IMG/VR virus record: IMGVR_UViG_3300020470_000018
Coordinates: 1-49,637 of that record
Reading direction: 5' to 3' (one strand)
DNA length: 49,637 bases
Source: a virus
Positions 11,961 to 22,200 of the stretch are shown in pieces. The notes below the pieces were generated by a model that saw nothing but the letters and a program-made list of their open reading frames with translations, made no database searches and was not told the origin of the DNA. Numbering within the stretch: the first letter of the stretch is position 1; the number at the start of each line of letters is the position of its first letter. The position numbers and the translations under genes are program-made.

Positions 11961-14900
11961 GGGCACTGATTTTACTAGCGAGTTTAAAAGACCTGCTTCA
12001 GGGGATTATGATTCCCATGGAGACTATCCTGGTGTGGGCACTGGTATGGCATATACTATCACCTTTGAGGGTGGTGGTCCTGGCACTATGCCTATGGGAA
12101 AGGACGTGGTGCATTATATTGGGGATGATGACCCAACTAATGTATCTGGAAAGACTGAGAGACAACCAATATACAGATGGTATAGAGGGTCTAAAGATGA
12201 CCACATGTATACCAACCTTCCTAGACTAATTAAATCTCACCTAGGATGTGAGAATGAGTCATGGAAGAAAGCAGCAGGAGGATATAACCCAGAGCCTAGA
12301 AGCGGTGCACCTGTATTCTATGTGATGACAAAGCAGGTTGAGAATAGTGTGCCTCTAAAAGCATACTACTCCTATTGGCCTGACGATTCACAACTATGTG
12401 TTGGCACTAATGTCCCCACTGGATTAAATGGGGTAGGTTGTGGTAGAAACAAATACAAATATATTACTACTTTAGGGTATGTGTTTACTTCACAAGCAGA
12501 TGCCGATGAATACTGTACAGGTGGTGAGACTGCTAAACCTCTATATGAATACCTTCATCCAGACCCTGACCACTTCTATACAATAACTCCTGAGACTGAA
12601 GTTAATCTAGAAGGTATAGCAGAAGGTGGTCCTGCTGATCCAGCTCAATCATATAATAAAGAATATGCCTACCTAGGCATCTTATGCTATGCCTTTGCAG
12701 AACCTCCCAGGGACGCTCCTACAGACCTTATACGAGACATTGGTAAGATAGGTCCTACTGGCATGCCTCCATGTATTGATAAAAGTGGGTGGTATGATTA
12801 TAGTTTTGGTAGACAAGCAACTTGGAATGGCATTGTAAATGGTATGGGTGCATGGACTGAGTTCATGTATCTTCAAATGCGTGATGCTCAAGGTAATAAT
12901 GTTGAAGGTCCACCTGCAATTAATGGTTGGGGTAATCCAGACAATGTAGAAGCATTATCTAATGATGCCTTCTTCGAGTGGAGTTATGGTCTGAGTGGTG
13001 CTGTAAAGGGTGCTATACCACGATATCTGGGTTTCGAGGACATGTATGACTCCCAGTTTGTATTCTATTTGTATGATACGTCATATCCATGGAATGGTCC
13101 TATCTTCTCTACTCAGTATATTCTTAGTAATGCACAATGCTGTCCTAATACTACTGACCCTGAAGGATGCCCTCAGTGTGCTCCTGTGTGGACGTATCAC
13201 TCACACTTCTATGAGATACAAGAGGATGTGTGGAATACTACTCATACTGACATATCAATACACGATGAGAGTAGTGTTGGTGTAAAAGAATCTTTCTGGA
13301 CTATAGGCACTGGTAGCACTACTATCTTCTTCCGTTATCTTACACGGACTGGTGATTTTAATAGAGGAGAAACTATTAATGGATGGGATATAAACTCTGT
13401 ATACTATTTCGGTGATGAGCTCAAGTGTGGAGTTATGGAGCTCACATGGAATGATGCTAACGATAATAAGTGGTATGTTAACCCTGCTTGCGTAGCATGG
13501 CGGTTAACTGATACTAGTGCTGTGGAAGTAACTAACTCACTTGCGGAGAAAGGCGCATGGGTTGGTCCTGTAGTACCTAATAATCCCGCAGTGCCGTGGT
13601 CAAACTTTATGAAGACCTACGGTATATACCCTTCTATACCCGCAGATGACGTAGTTGACCCTCTTATTGGCGTATGGCAAGTGCATACTGCGACATTTAC
13701 TATTACTACTGCGGGGGATTACTCCTTAGCGATAGAATCTGATAACTATGGTTACATGAAGATTACGGATTCTGGTGGCACTGTCCTCGTAGATAGGGAG
13801 ATTGTTTACGCTAGTGGTATGGGTAGTGAGGTATTCCAGTGGATGACACTTGGACCAGGCACTTATACTCTAGAAACTAGAGTGATGAATATTAATAGGG
13901 CAACCACACAGGAACCTTTTACATATCAAGAGCAGTTTACTTCTAGTGATGGAGGCACTGCAGAGATACTTGCGGGATATGGTATTCCTAATAAAGCAGC
14001 ATTCTGTGGTACGTATGAATTCCCTAAGAAGATATCTTATTGGAAAGTGCAGCTCAACCCTAAAGCACTTATCCCTTCACGCACATTAGACGAGGCAGAG
14101 CTTGAGGCAGTAGTTAGTGACTCTGGTGAGGTAATCGCAGTTAATATTATTAATGGTGGTAGAGGATACGTTAACCCTACCATAAGTGTAATGAATCCAC
14201 GGGAGTTAGAAAACTTCTCTCCCACTGATACCGCCGACTTTATGGAGGATAGTATCAATAGTGACTATGACTATGATAAAGCTATTGGTAATCCGTCTGT
14301 TAACCCTGGTGAATTCAAACAGCGCAATATGAAGAGCGCAATGAAGGCATATGGTTCACAGTCAGGAATAATAAAGCTACCAGAAACTAAGGATAAGGAT
14401 AAGATTAAAATAAGGAGAGCACAAGTTGAGATTTCTGAGATAGATACGCTCGGTGTTATTAAATCTATCCGTGTTATAGATGGTGGTGCGGGATATAACC
14501 AAGCAGAAGCACCCTATGTGCACTTGGTAGAGCCTGAGCATATTGAGTATCAGTCAGATGATGCGGGTGCAAATGAATTGAATGATACTCATAAGCAAAT
14601 GGGTGAGGCATGGAATCATCAGTTTGATAGTCCTTATCTAGACCAACCCATTGGTGCTAACTTTGACAGTGAGACTATGGGTTATGTGCAGAGCTCTTTT
14701 GGTGTAGCACAGGAAAAGCAGAATACACCAACTTCTGTATATGTTGAAGTCCCTGACAGTTATGTAAGAGCAGCAAATGACGGTGTAGACGATGATAAGA
14801 CTACACTCTGTATGAATCTTCCTGCTGCATGTAAAGAGATTAATGCTAGAGGGTACATTTCTCAGGCTATGCCAGATGAGGAAGTGTTCTCGGTTATGTC

Positions 14901-15999
14901 CTCATTAGACCCTTCTATAGCAAACCTAGAGAAGGATGTGATGCCATATGCATACAAGAGTACTAGTAGTGTTGATGACTACGGTGAGAATATGTCTCAC
15001 CTTTATGGACCTTTTGGTAAGAAGAGATGTATAGAAGTATCACAACCTAGACTCTATAATATTGCTAGATGGTTTGATATGCCTTGTGCATATTTGGATG
15101 TGGGTGATGACGGAGAGCAGAAAGCATTCGGATGGTTACCATACAAGTATTGTGCATCCACTGAGAAAGAAGCATCTTTCCGTGTATCCTTATCTTGCGA
15201 AGGTTATGTAGGTGGTAGTCAGGGTCCAGCATTTATGGATTGGTTTGCATCTAGACCCGTACCTTACTTGCAGGAGAAGAGGGAAGCACCAGGTAATGCT
15301 GGTAAGAGAATGTGGAATTGCAGAAGAGGGTCTATTCCAGGTAGATGTTACCGTGACCCTAATAACTCTTCAGATATCATATTTGTGCCAGTGGGACAGG
15401 ATGAGAATACTTGGGATTACAACAGAGCTGAGTTTACAGAGCTGGAACAGTTACAGATGTGGGCAGGAGATAATATTACCAGTAGTGCAGCAGTGCAAAC
15501 CTGGTTGGGACACCCTACGGCAAATGATCCAGCAGGTACACCGCATTCTGTGGATTACACTGCGTTAACTGTAGCAGCATGCACTAACGGACAACCACCT
15601 AATGATTGTTGGGATAGGTATGTGCGTGGAGTGGTTGCTAATGATGGACCCCTTACCGTATACTGTGGATATGATAATCAAGGTAATGGTCTAGCAGGTC
15701 AGACTTATTGTAATACTCCTGAGCTGCACAATAACCCTTGTCTAGCACTAGATAAAGTACTAGATTCTTCTATTGCTGTTACACCTAAACGTGTGAGGGG
15801 TAGTGGTGCGGATATGAGAATGTTAATGGGACCGTATAATGGAACTATGTCTGTTAGAAATTATTTGACTGGTGGTGTTATTGCACTAGATAAAGCAATC
15901 AAAAATTATGGTAACCCATATTTTGATGAATGTAGTGAAGAAAACTCTTGGTATTCTGGCACAGAGATAAACGAGAAAGAAAGGGGGATTAATCAGTAA
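11911..15999 (+). CDS. large virion structural protein with lectin-like segments (1362 aa)
   Basis: Residues about 87-139 and 210-263 are similar to each other and to the DUF5648 lectin-like repeat (Y-R-W-Y...D-D-H-M-Y-T and L-Y-E-Y...D-H-F-Y-T). A degenerate copy lies near 149-193. A Cys-rich stretch (C-C-P-N-T-T-D-P-E-G-C-P-Q-C) follows around residue 410. Residues about 570-666 look like a PA14-type beta-sandwich (T-F-T-I-T-T-A-G-D-Y-S-L-A-I-E-S-D). Two G-x-G-Y repeats near 750 and 860 are the same kind as in the giant protein downstream. These domains suggest glycan binding by a tail or baseplate protein. The stop overlaps the PAAR-like gene (TAATG). I cannot assign a T4 homologue. Confidence 0.75.
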   Translation: MAAYIQETGRSFPNPTKGTDFTSEFKRPASGDYDSHGDYPGVGTGMAYTITFEGGGPGTMPMGKDVVHYIGDDDPTNVSGKTERQPIYRWYRGSKDDHMYTNLPRLIKSHLGCENESWKKAAGGYNPEPRSGAPVFYVMTKQVENSVPLKAYYSYWPDDSQLCVGTNVPTGLNGVGCGRNKYKYITTLGYVFTSQADADEYCTGGETAKPLYEYLHPDPDHFYTITPETEVNLEGIAEGGPADPAQSYNKEYAYLGILCYAFAEPPRDAPTDLIRDIGKIGPTGMPPCIDKSGWYDYSFGRQATWNGIVNGMGAWTEFMYLQMRDAQGNNVEGPPAINGWGNPDNVEALSNDAFFEWSYGLSGAVKGAIPRYLGFEDMYDSQFVFYLYDTSYPWNGPIFSTQYILSNAQCCPNTTDPEGCPQCAPVWTYHSHFYEIQEDVWNTTHTDISIHDESSVGVKESFWTIGTGSTTIFFRYLTRTGDFNRGETINGWDINSVYYFGDELKCGVMELTWNDANDNKWYVNPACVAWRLTDTSAVEVTNSLAEKGAWVGPVVPNNPAVPWSNFMKTYGIYPSIPADDVVDPLIGVWQVHTATFTITTAGDYSLAIESDNYGYMKITDSGGTVLVDREIVYASGMGSEVFQWMTLGPGTYTLETRVMNINRATTQEPFTYQEQFTSSDGGTAEILAGYGIPNKAAFCGTYEFPKKISYWKVQLNPKALIPSRTLDEAELEAVVSDSGEVIAVNIINGGRGYVNPTISVMNPRELENFSPTDTADFMEDSINSDYDYDKAIGNPSVNPGEFKQRNMKSAMKAYGSQSGIIKLPETKDKDKIKIRRAQVEISEIDTLGVIKSIRVIDGGAGYNQAEAPYVHLVEPEHIEYQSDDAGANELNDTHKQMGEAWNHQFDSPYLDQPIGANFDSETMGYVQSSFGVAQEKQNTPTSVYVEVPDSYVRAANDGVDDDKTTLCMNLPAACKEINARGYISQAMPDEEVFSVMSSLDPSIANLEKDVMPYAYKSTSSVDDYGENMSHLYGPFGKKRCIEVSQPRLYNIARWFDMPCAYLDVGDDGEQKAFGWLPYKYCASTEKEASFRVSLSCEGYVGGSQGPAFMDWFASRPVPYLQEKREAPGNAGKRMWNCRRGSIPGRCYRDPNNSSDIIFVPVGQDENTWDYNRAEFTELEQLQMWAGDNITSSAAVQTWLGHPTANDPAGTPHSVDYTALTVAACTNGQPPNDCWDRYVRGVVANDGPLTVYCGYDNQGNGLAGQTYCNTPELHNNPCLALDKVLDSSIAVTPKRVRGSGADMRMLMGPYNGTMSVRNYLTGGVIALDKAIKNYGNPYFDECSEENSWYSGTEINEKERGINQ

Positions 16000-16532
16000 T
16001 GGCATTTGGTTTCTTAAAACCAGTAGCATCTCTAAATGGACTACCTTGTAGTGGTCATGGACTCTGCTTGCCATCCACTATCCACTCTGTACAAGCGTGT
16101 GGCACCCCTCCAATCCCCTACAGCATAGTCATTAAGGAATATACGTGTTGGTGGCCCCCTCAACCAATGATTCCCATATTCCCAGTTACTCCTTATAGGG
16201 CAACTGTGCTTGTGAATCGTATTCCTATCATGCTTTTAGGTGATACTTTCACCCCACACATAGCAGTATGTACTAATATTGTTGTGTTCATTTGTCCTTG
16301 TGGTAAATCGATGTGTCCAAAACCCACTCCTATACCATGTAGCACCTTAACAATTGAAGATGGAGGTGGAGTTGGACATACAAGAATCGTAATGGCAACA
16401 ACTTTAACTGTTTTTGCCTTGAAATTACCTATTGCACGTATCCTAGACCCCCTAGGAGTTGGATTTCCTGGGTTTAGTTACCCTTGTTCATCTGTGGTTG
16501 CCTGGGGGCATGCAACTGTGCTATCATCTTAA
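15999..16532 (+). CDS. PAAR-like baseplate spike-tip protein
   Basis: The 177-residue protein contains a PAAR-like pattern: L-P-C-S-G-H-G near residue 17, then V-L-V-N-R-I-P-I-M-L-L-G-D-T-F-T-P-H near 70-87, where small Gly/Pro turns and Cys/His ligands build a metal-capped cone. About ten Cys are present, more than in a minimal PAAR, so metal binding or disulphides are likely. In T4 the PAAR protein (gp5.4) tips the central spike, and this gene lies just before gp25. An AGGGGG precedes the ATG by about 13 bases. Confidence 0.7.
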   Translation: MAFGFLKPVASLNGLPCSGHGLCLPSTIHSVQACGTPPIPYSIVIKEYTCWWPPQPMIPIFPVTPYRATVLVNRIPIMLLGDTFTPHIAVCTNIVVFICPCGKSMCPKPTPIPCSTLTIEDGGGVGHTRIVMATTLTVFALKLPIARILDPLGVGFPGFSYPCSSVVAWGHATVLSS

Positions 16533-16549
16533 GTAGTTTATTCAATAAA

Positions 16550-16687
16550 ATGGCACTTTACGGAACAACAGGTGGTTATGTAGCACCTCAACCCAAGAAA
16601 ACTAGACAAGGAAACTCGAAAAATACTAAATTAGCTGCCACAGCTCGTAACGGAGCAAGAAAAAGATATAGAGGTCAAGGAAAATAG
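16550..16687 (+). CDS. small basic conserved cyanophage-type protein (45 aa)
   Basis: Start at ATG 16550 gives M-A-L-Y-G-T-T-G-G-Y-V-A-P-Q-P-K-K-T-R-Q and a C-terminus R-K-R-Y-R-G-Q-G-K. Both ends match a small Gly/Lys-rich protein I recall near baseplate genes of T4-like cyanophages. The frame is open back to 16484, but that part overlaps the PAAR gene. Role unknown. Confidence 0.65.
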   Translation: MALYGTTGGYVAPQPKKTRQGNSKNTKLAATARNGARKRYRGQGK

Positions 16688-16698
16688 TCGGAAAACCC

Positions 16699-16725
16699 TA
16701 TAAATAACTATTAAGGTGATAAATA
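16699..16725 (+). promoter_or_regulatory. tandem T4-type late promoters
   Basis: TATAAATA (16699-16706), a perfect T4 late core, and GATAAATA (16718-16725) lie 19 bases apart, 39 and 20 bases before the gp25 ATG. The second is in the loop of an AGGT/ACCT inverted repeat. They would drive gp25, gp6 and the giant gene. Confidence 0.8.
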
Positions 16726-16744
16726 CCTCAATAGAATCTGAAAA

Positions 16745-17158
16745 ATGCCCGCTTATAGGTTTAGATCTGAGAAATACGTCAGTAGAGGCTTTAAAGATTT
16801 AGCAATTTCTTTAAATCCTAACCCTTCTACTGGCGATTTTGGCGTGGTAAAAAATGAAAACGCAATTAAACAGTCAGTAAGGAATTTAATTCTTACTATG
16901 TTTGGTGAAAGACCCTTCCAATCAGATATTGGGTCTAGAGTTAAGATGCTTTTATTTGAACCATGGGATCCATTCAGTATAGATTCCATGAAAAGTGAGA
17001 TTTATAACTGTCTGACAAGACTTGAACCAAGAATTGAAGTGACTGGCGTGGATTTACGTGATGAATCTGATGTGAATGCAATACAAGTGGCAATTGATTA
17101 CAAGATTGTAGGAGAAAGTATTGTCCAAAATGTTGATTTCCTCTTAGAGAAAGCGTAA
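16745..17158 (+). CDS. 25: baseplate wedge protein gp25
   Basis: The 137-residue protein has the gp25/GPW lysozyme-like baseplate pattern: A-I-K-Q-S-V-R-N-L-I-L-T-M-F-G-E-R-P-F at residues 40-58, then D-I-G-S. It is almost the same length as T4 gp25 (132). In the wedge gp25 contacts gp6 and the sheath initiation site. It is preceded by tandem late promoters and followed one base later by gp6. Confidence 0.92.
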   Translation: MPAYRFRSEKYVSRGFKDLAISLNPNPSTGDFGVVKNENAIKQSVRNLILTMFGERPFQSDIGSRVKMLLFEPWDPFSIDSMKSEIYNCLTRLEPRIEVTGVDLRDESDVNAIQVAIDYKIVGESIVQNVDFLLEKA

Positions 17159-17159
17159 A

Positions 17160-19250
17160 ATGGCAGCAATCCCATCACAATTAACGTCGTTAGACTTCTT
17201 TGAAATTAAAGAATCCATAAAATCGTATCTTCGGACTCGAAAAGAGTTTACCGATTACGATTTTGAGGGAAGTACTGCGTCATATTTGATTGATACGCTT
17301 GCTTATAACACATATTACACTGCTTTTAACGCTAATATGGCGTTAAATGAGTCTTTTTTAGAGACTGCAACCGTTAGAGACAACATTGTAAGGATTGCAA
17401 AGCAGTTAAATTACACTCCAAGGTCTATAAAAGCACCTAGAGCATGCTTGAAACTCGTTGCACAGACTACAACTTCTCTAAATGGCACTACTTTTCCAGA
17501 ATTTGCTACTTTAAAGAAGGGTGATGTCTTCGTTGCAGAGAATGCAAACGATACTTATACCTTTTGTTTGACTCAGGACATACAAGTTGCCGTTGATACT
17601 GCTACAGGACAGGCATCATTTGATAATGTCATGACCTATCAAGGTAATTTACTCTATTTTAACTATACAGTTGATTATACTAAGAAGCAAGACTTCATAA
17701 TTCCTGGTGAAAACGTTGATACTGGTCTTTTAGTCGTTGATGTTTCACCATCTGCCCAATCTAATGAGACAGATACCTATTCTCTTGCTAAAAACGTCAC
17801 TGCTGCTAACTCTACAAGCAGAATTTACTACTTAGAGGAGACAGATGACCTTAGATATCGTCTTGTTTTCGGTGATGGCGTTATTGGACGTAAATTAATT
17901 GATGGAGAATACCTAACTTTGACCTATGTCACTACAGATGGGGTTGAAGCTAACGGATGTAAGAATTTTGACTACATTGGTAACGTAGTTGACAGTGATG
18001 GAAGGGTAATTGACCCAAATAGCATCACTTTAACAACAAAAGACGCTGCTCAAGACGGTGAAGACCGTGAAACTTCACTTTCTGTGAAATTTAGAGCACC
18101 TAGAGCGTATGCAACTCAAAATAGAGCTGTTACTGAGACGGATTATGAGCATATTGTCTCAGAAATCTATCCTCAAGCAGCATCTGTGACTGCTTATGGT
18201 GGTGAGAAGCTATCTCCACCGATTTATGGCAAGGTTTACATTGCAATTCGACCAAAAACGGGAAATAAGCTAAACGAAACAACAAAAGCAAGGATTAAAA
18301 ACGATTTGAAGAAGTATTCTGTTGCTTCTATCGAGCCAGTCATCATTGACCCAACAAGTTTCTACATTATTCCGAAATCTTACGTTTACTATAACGGAAA
18401 TGATACATCTTTGACTGGATCTCAACTCGGAACTAAAGTTTTACAGTCCATGGATGATTATAACAGAAATGGACAGAATAATCGCTTCGGTGGAAGGATA
18501 GATGGGTCTAAATTTGGATCCATGATTGATAATAGCGATAATTCAATTTCTGGTAACGTTACTCAATTGACTTTAGGTCAAAATCTCGACCAATTCACTT
18601 TTGGTAACGTATTTACCCAATGTTTAGATTTTGGTAACCCACTTTATGACCCATCTCAGTATTCTGGTAACCCAGATGGAGATACAACTGGTACAAAGTG
18701 TGCACCTTCATTCTCTACGACTAAATCAGGGTCATTTTACGCTACAGGGTATACAGAAGACTTAGTTAACCTAACATTGTCAGATGGTACTACTTCTGCT
18801 GCTATAACTACTCCTGGATTGTCAACAAACGTGACTAATCAAGTATTAGTCCCTGTAAATATTAGAGATGATGGTAGAGGTAACTTAATTCTTGTTACTA
18901 TTAGAGATGAGACAGAATTAGTCCTAAATCCTTCAGTAGGTAGTGTTGATTACTCCACTGGTAAGGTATGTGTAGGACCAATTGCCATTCAGGGCACTCC
19001 AGATGACACTGAGAGACTCCCAATTCAGGTATTACCTGCAGGAGGGTCTGTAATCATTCCACCAGGAGTTGACCCAACAGTCTTTAACCCAACAGTCAAT
19101 CCAATTGACTACACAATCAATGATGTAGCAATCCCCACCTTCGATCCTAACAATTTTGGAGGTTATAACTTCGGTGATATAGGGGGTATAAATATCATAG
19201 ATTATCCAACAGATACCTTCGAGTATCCAGTCAGCGAATCCTGTTTCTAA
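17160..19250 (+). CDS. 6: baseplate wedge protein gp6 (baseplate J-like)
   Basis: At 696 residues it is close to T4 gp6 (660). The N-terminal L-T-S-L-D-F-F-E-I-K-E-S-I-K-S-Y-L and N-A-N-M-A-L-N-E-S-F-L-E-T-A regions and the central Y-R-L-V-F-G-D-G-V-I-G-R-K are typical of gp6-like baseplate J proteins of cyanophages. gp6 dimers form the iris-like inner ring of the baseplate and pair with gp25, encoded directly upstream. The C-terminal 150 residues are a Pro/Asn-rich extension. The giant gene starts five bases after its stop. Confidence 0.9.
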   Translation: MAAIPSQLTSLDFFEIKESIKSYLRTRKEFTDYDFEGSTASYLIDTLAYNTYYTAFNANMALNESFLETATVRDNIVRIAKQLNYTPRSIKAPRACLKLVAQTTTSLNGTTFPEFATLKKGDVFVAENANDTYTFCLTQDIQVAVDTATGQASFDNVMTYQGNLLYFNYTVDYTKKQDFIIPGENVDTGLLVVDVSPSAQSNETDTYSLAKNVTAANSTSRIYYLEETDDLRYRLVFGDGVIGRKLIDGEYLTLTYVTTDGVEANGCKNFDYIGNVVDSDGRVIDPNSITLTTKDAAQDGEDRETSLSVKFRAPRAYATQNRAVTETDYEHIVSEIYPQAASVTAYGGEKLSPPIYGKVYIAIRPKTGNKLNETTKARIKNDLKKYSVASIEPVIIDPTSFYIIPKSYVYYNGNDTSLTGSQLGTKVLQSMDDYNRNGQNNRFGGRIDGSKFGSMIDNSDNSISGNVTQLTLGQNLDQFTFGNVFTQCLDFGNPLYDPSQYSGNPDGDTTGTKCAPSFSTTKSGSFYATGYTEDLVNLTLSDGTTSAAITTPGLSTNVTNQVLVPVNIRDDGRGNLILVTIRDETELVLNPSVGSVDYSTGKVCVGPIAIQGTPDDTERLPIQVLPAGGSVIIPPGVDPTVFNPTVNPIDYTINDVAIPTFDPNNFGGYNFGDIGGINIIDYPTDTFEYPVSESCF

Positions 19251-19255
19251 GATAG

Positions 19256-22200
19256 ATGCCGATTACAAAGAATATCAATGTCTCTGATAGGGTAGAGAGT
19301 CAGTTACCTGATTTTATACGGCAAGAAGACAGACAATTAGTCAACTTTTTGTTTGAGTATTATAAATCTCAGGAAAAAACTGGTCGCCCTTATGATATTC
19401 TCAATAACTTATTGAGGTATCTCGATTTAGACAAATACAGCTCAACAGAGTTAGCGAGTGCTACGTCTTTGCTTAAAGATATTGGCATAGATGACCGCAA
19501 GATAGAAATAGAAAGTATTGATGGTTTCCAGGAGAATGATGGATCCATCATGATTGATAATGAGGTGATCTACTATGAGTCTGTGACTCGTGGTCCTGAT
19601 GTTATCATTACTCCAGGAATTTCATTCCCACAATTCAATAAAAAGAAGCAACAACTAGAAAATCCCTTTAATCTGTTTAATGGCACTGATAAGGTATTCC
19701 CTCTTAGTTTCTTAGGCACTCCAATTGCCCCACCTTCTGCTGAACACCTTATTGTAATCACTTACAATGATATGCAGGTGCCAGGAGTTGATTATACTGT
19801 AGATGGCACAAATATTATCTTTACTGAAGCACCTCGTGATCAAACTGGTGCTGATGATTCAGAATTTACTCAAATTACATATTTGGTTGGATATTCCGAC
19901 CAAACTATCAAAGTTACTGATAGTATACCTTGGCAAGAGTGGCAAAACACCAAAATCTATCCATTAAGGATTGGAGGGGTTTCATATACTCCAACTTCCG
20001 AAATTGGATTAGTAATTAACAAAAATGGTCGCTTACAAAAACCTTTTGAAGACTATACAGTCTATCAGGACAAAGTTGTCTTCAAAAATGAGATTGGAGC
20101 TGCTGATGATATTCATATTAGGTCTGTTGAATACATTGCTCCTGCTTATGGATCTGGAGCCTCAGCAATTGCGTCTGTTAGTGAAAATGGTCTGATTGAA
20201 TCACTGATTCCTAAGACAGGTGGTAGTAAGTATCGTCTTGATTTTGCTCCTAAGGTTGCTATTACCCATGAGAGTGGTATTACTGCCACTGCAAGGGCAT
20301 TGGTTGGTGGTATTAAGGATATTCAGTTAATTTCTGGTGGACAGGGTTATACATCTTATAATCCACCAATTCCTGTTGTAGTAGCACCTAGCAACGTTAA
20401 TGGAACACCTGCAAAACTGTCACTAACTGTTGATGACACCACTGGACAGGTTGATACTCTTACTATCACTGATAGTGGTAGTGGATATGACTTTATTCCT
20501 GCTATTACCTTCCAAAATCCAGGTGGAGCGACTATTGGTGCTCCCACTATCGATAGTGAAGGAAGGATAGGTGTTGGAAGTATTGCAGTCCTCACAATGG
20601 GTGTTGGATATAGCAATCCACCTACTGTTTACATTGATCCTGCACCTGATGGTGGTATTAATGCCACTGCAACTGCTAAAATCAATCAGGATGGTCAAGT
20701 ATACGAAATTACAGTTAATAATAGAGGTAGAGGATATACAAGCGTCCCTAGATGTAAGATTGTTGACCCAATTGGTGCTCAAGTCCTTGATGTAACAGTT
20801 GCATCTGGTTCAGTTACCAATATTGAGATGTTAACTGGTGGTAGTGGTTATACCGATGCACCATCTGTTTATATCGTTGATAAAAGGGTAGATGAGTATG
20901 GAGAACCAATAGGAGGCACAGGTGCAACTGCTGTTGCTACTATTTTCAACGGTGAAATCACAGATATCAATATTACCAACTTTGGTACTGGATATTCAAC
21001 TGAATTCCCACCTAAAATCTATATTGCCGACCCTGCAGCTGCTAGAGCGTCTGTAGATGTTGGTTTTGATGAAGTTACTGGATTTGATGTTATTCAACAT
21101 GGATCTGGTTACTCTTCTAGTGCTTTCTTGGAATGTTCTCGTGGTGTATCTGGTCCTGTCGATTATGACAACCTTCATAACGAAATATACGCTGGAGAAG
21201 CGTCTCTAAGGCAGTCTAATCACCTTTCAGGGACTTCTGTTACCAATCTTGACTCTTTATTCATTAAAGAGGTATTTGACAAGTTTAGAAGGCAGTATTT
21301 GCCTACTTTGGACATCGATTTCTCCAAAGTTAACCCAGTTCAGGTAATTAAGAATATTAGCGACTTCTATGTCTCTAAAGGAACGAAATTAGCAACTCAA
21401 TACCTGTTTAAAATCCTTTTTGGTGAAGAAGTAGATCTATACTATCCAAAAGACGAAATTATTAGTCCATCTCATGCTACTTGGGTTGTAGACACCATTC
21501 TTCGTGCTGAATTGATTGAAGGGTCACCTGAAAACCTAATTGACTCTCAAATTAACCAATATGCTGATGAAGTAGACTCTAGTGTTACTGCTGCATCCGC
21601 TTTAATCGAAAATGTCATTACAATCATTGAAGGAACGGATACAATCTACGAATTGGCTATCTCGGAAGAAACTCTTACTGGTAACTTCATTATTCCTTAT
21701 AAAACTCGTCTTGTTGAGCCTCTTACTACAACAGGGCAGATTATCACAGTTGACTCAACTATTGGATGGCCTGAGAGGAATGGTACTATAAGAATTAACG
21801 ATGAGGAGCAAGTTCAGTATAAAGAGAAGTCTTTAAACCAGTTTATCGAATGTACTCGCTCTAAAAACGGAATTGTTGAAGATTGGGATCCTGGTACTAT
21901 AATTCAGTCCGAAATCTTCGTATATACGAATTTTGGCACTTCTGAGCAATGTAAACTAAGAATTCTTGGTATTGCAGAAGCAGGGACTACTGTATTGAAT
22001 GATACAGGTAGTTACTACCTTGGTGGCGACAAATTGAAGGTTGCAAACCTTGGATCTACTGCTGAGGAGTTGAGACTGTCTTCTTGGTTGTATAACGTTA
22101 AAAAACTCATTCAGGTTAGTAGTATTACTCCTGGTGGTGTTAATAACCAGACTGCAACTGTAGTTTGCGCTAATCCACATGGATTGCTTGTTTCTGACCA

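Noticed and set aside
16484-16549. N-terminal extension of the small basic protein at 16550
   Set aside because: It overlaps the PAAR-like gene, and the product from 16550 matches the expected beginning of that small family.
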